Source: GCA-2748575 sp033722575
GTDB lineage: Bacteria > Pseudomonadota > Gammaproteobacteria > Pseudomonadales > Ketobacteraceae
NCBI GenBank assembly: GCA_033722575.1
Contig: JAWVYU010000329.1
Coordinates: forward strand, 1-5,916
Length of the DNA stretch: 5,916 nt
Direction of reading: 5' to 3'
Shown in pieces: positions 4,559 to 5,916 of the stretch. Below the pieces are notes generated by a model, which saw only the letters and a program-made list of their open reading frames with translations, searched no databases and had not been told where the DNA came from. Numbering within the stretch: the first letter of the stretch is position 1; each line of letters starts with the position of its first letter. A program made the translations under genes and the position numbers.

Positions 4559-5916
4559 TTAAAATTGATTCAGCCGTCTGCGCCAGGCCAACAACAGGCT
4601 CACCAGCACGATCAGTGCAGCAGCACCCCCAAAACGGGCTTCCGAACGGTTGTCTTCCATGCTGAACTCGCTGGCATCACCGGACACCTCGGCAACAAAC
4701 AACTGATCCTTGCCGGTAATGGTGGCGACAACGGTGACCGTTACGGTTTTCCCTTTGGACATATCCCCCAGATCACATTGCAGGGAACCGGTATCACAGT
4801 TGCCCTGGGTAGCGGAGGCAGATTGCAGCACGGAACCTTCGGGCAGCGTATGGACAAGACGGACATTGCGCGCGCTGGCGAAGCCATTATTAACTACCTC
4901 AACGTCATAGGTCACGCGACCCTCATTCACCGCAACGCCATCCGTCAGGATCTCCACCGCCAGATTGGCTTTACCAGATGCCTGCACTGCCACCGACGCA
5001 TCCACAATACCGGAACCACAGCCTTCACAACTGGCCGGGAACGGGCGGCTGGTATTTACAATAATGTTTTCCACGTCCGTTACACTGACATTCCCCCGGG
5101 AAAATACCAGCGCAGCCAGACCCGCCACATGGGGTGCCGCCATACTGGTGCCCTGATAAAAGCCGTAACCGTCACCTTCCGGCTCGTCGGTGCCGGTCTC
5201 GATTGTGGAGAGAATACCGTTGGGATCATTTTCAAAAGACTTCGCACCGCCCGGGGCCGCCACATCAATCACTGTGCCGTAATTGGAATAGAACGCCCGG
5301 CCACCATCACGGTTTGTTGCCGCCACGCTCAGCGCTGCTTCGCAGTTACCAGGAGGAAACTTGTTGGCATTCTTGGAGCTGTTGCCGGACGCAATCACCA
5401 CAACCGCACCGGCTGCCCGGGCTGCATCAATGGCATTGCGGTAAGTATTCAAGCAGTCCGCTTCGGTGCTGCTGCCCAGGCTCAGATTGATCACCTGCGC
5501 CGGATTGGGGTTATCCGGTACTCCATCAACGGACAGGCCGGCAGCCCAGTAGATGGCATCGGTAATGTCCGTGGTATAGCCACCACACTTGCCCAACACG
5601 CGCAGCGGCAGCACTTTGGCATTGTAAGCTACACCGGCAACACCCCTGCGGTTATTGGTGACTGCGGCAATGGTGCCTGCGACATGGGTACCGTGCCAGC
5701 TGCTGTTGGTGTCCTCAGGCGGGAAGCCCTCACCGCATTCGCCCCGCACCAGTGCATCGCCGGGGTCCCGGGCATCATTGTCACGGCCATCCCCATCATT
5801 AGCCATGCCCGCATCGGAAATAAAATCATAGCCCGGCAAAATGTTAGCGAGCAGATCTTCATGGGGGCGGTAACCGGTGTCAACCACCGCCACCACTACA
5901 CCCTGCCCGGTGGCGG
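4559..5916 (-). CDS. Secreted subtilisin-like (S8) serine protease with DUF11-like domain and GlyGly-CTERM-like tail (5' end beyond window)
   Basis: The visible 452 codons lack the N-terminus: the frame is open to 5916 and the sequence ATGQGVVVAVVDTG is mid-domain subtilase, so the signal peptide and any propeptide lie outside. The GTG at 5896 is not the start. The triad is complete: Asp in VVDTG (5881-5879), His in HGTHVAG (5695-5693) and Ser in GTSMAAPHVAG (5146-5144), with the oxyanion Asn in ASGNSS. Several Cys suggest disulfides and export, and an Asp-rich loop (ANDGDGRDND) may bind calcium. After the catalytic domain comes a DUF11-like beta domain of about 105 residues (VTYDVEVVNNG...NVRLVHTLPEG). 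The C-terminus is RFGG, a hydrophobic segment and RRR, matching GlyGly-CTERM tails processed by rhombosortase in type II-secreting gammaproteobacteria. Inferred: an exported, surface-attached or released protease. First gene of a pair with the lipoprotein. Confidence 0.96.
   Translation of the reverse strand, partial: ATGQGVVVAVVDTGYRPHEDLLANILPGYDFISDAGMANDGDGRDNDARDPGDALVRGECGEGFPPEDTNSSWHGTHVAGTIAAVTNNRRGVAGVAYNAKVLPLRVLGKCGGYTTDITDAIYWAAGLSVDGVPDNPNPAQVINLSLGSSTEADCLNTYRNAIDAARAAGAVVVIASGNSSKNANKFPPGNCEAALSVAATNRDGGRAFYSNYGTVIDVAAPGGAKSFENDPNGILSTIETGTDEPEGDGYGFYQGTSMAAPHVAGLAALVFSRGNVSVTDVENIIVNTSRPFPASCEGCGSGIVDASVAVQASGKANLAVEILTDGVAVNEGRVTYDVEVVNNGFASARNVRLVHTLPEGSVLQSASATQGNCDTGSLQCDLGDMSKGKTVTVTVVATITGKDQLFVAEVSGDASEFSMEDNRSEARFGGAAALIVLVSLLLAWRRRLNQF

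Noticed and set aside
5894..5896. GTG at 5896 as the protease start
   Set aside because: The subtilase motif continues upstream in frame (ATGQGVV), so the gene extends beyond the window.
1..5916. tRNA, rRNA, CRISPR array, insertion sequence or long repeats
   Set aside because: None was seen on reading both strands. Almost all of the window is explained by three coding frames and one promoter region.

Overview
All three genes in this window lie on the minus strand, and two of them run off the edges. Coding GC is roughly 52-60% (hand counts of sample lines). The rightmost gene encodes a secreted serine protease with a GlyGly-CTERM-like tail, and the middle gene an outer-membrane-type lipoprotein. 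Together these suggest a Gram-negative bacterium, most likely a gammaproteobacterium. No rRNA or other taxonomic marker is present, so this is inference.

Right part (3691-5916): an S8 subtilisin-like protease, truncated at its 5' end by the window edge, with an intact Asp/His/Ser triad, a DUF11-like beta domain and a C-terminal GG-hydrophobic-RRR sorting tail. Sixteen bases after its stop codon begins a 283-residue lipoprotein of unknown function, whose ribosome binding site touches the protease stop. The two form a probable operon.

Middle (3482-3690): a 209-base intergenic stretch, only about 33% GC across 3541-3660. It holds two perfect TATAAT hexamers facing the left gene, a GATAACG/CGTTATC inverted repeat, and a hairpin that would pair the likely UUG start codon of the next gene.

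Left part (3481 to 1, continuing beyond the window): one uninterrupted reading frame of at least 1160 codons. It encodes, in order, an AurF/CylC-like non-haem diiron oxygenase domain, a fatty-acyl-AMP-ligase-type adenylation domain, an acyl carrier protein, and the N-terminal part of a ketosynthase. It reads as the loading and first extension module of a polyketide or lipopeptide assembly line, with the oxidative tailoring enzyme built into the same chain. The ligase would activate a fatty (or similar) acid and place it on the carrier protein, the diiron domain would oxidise or halogenate it, and the ketosynthase would start elongation. No ATG occurs in this frame before codon 255, so translation must start at a non-AUG codon. 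The best candidate is TTG at 3481.

This fusion gene is the strongest candidate for something new here. The protease-lipoprotein pair may simply be the flank of the biosynthetic cluster.
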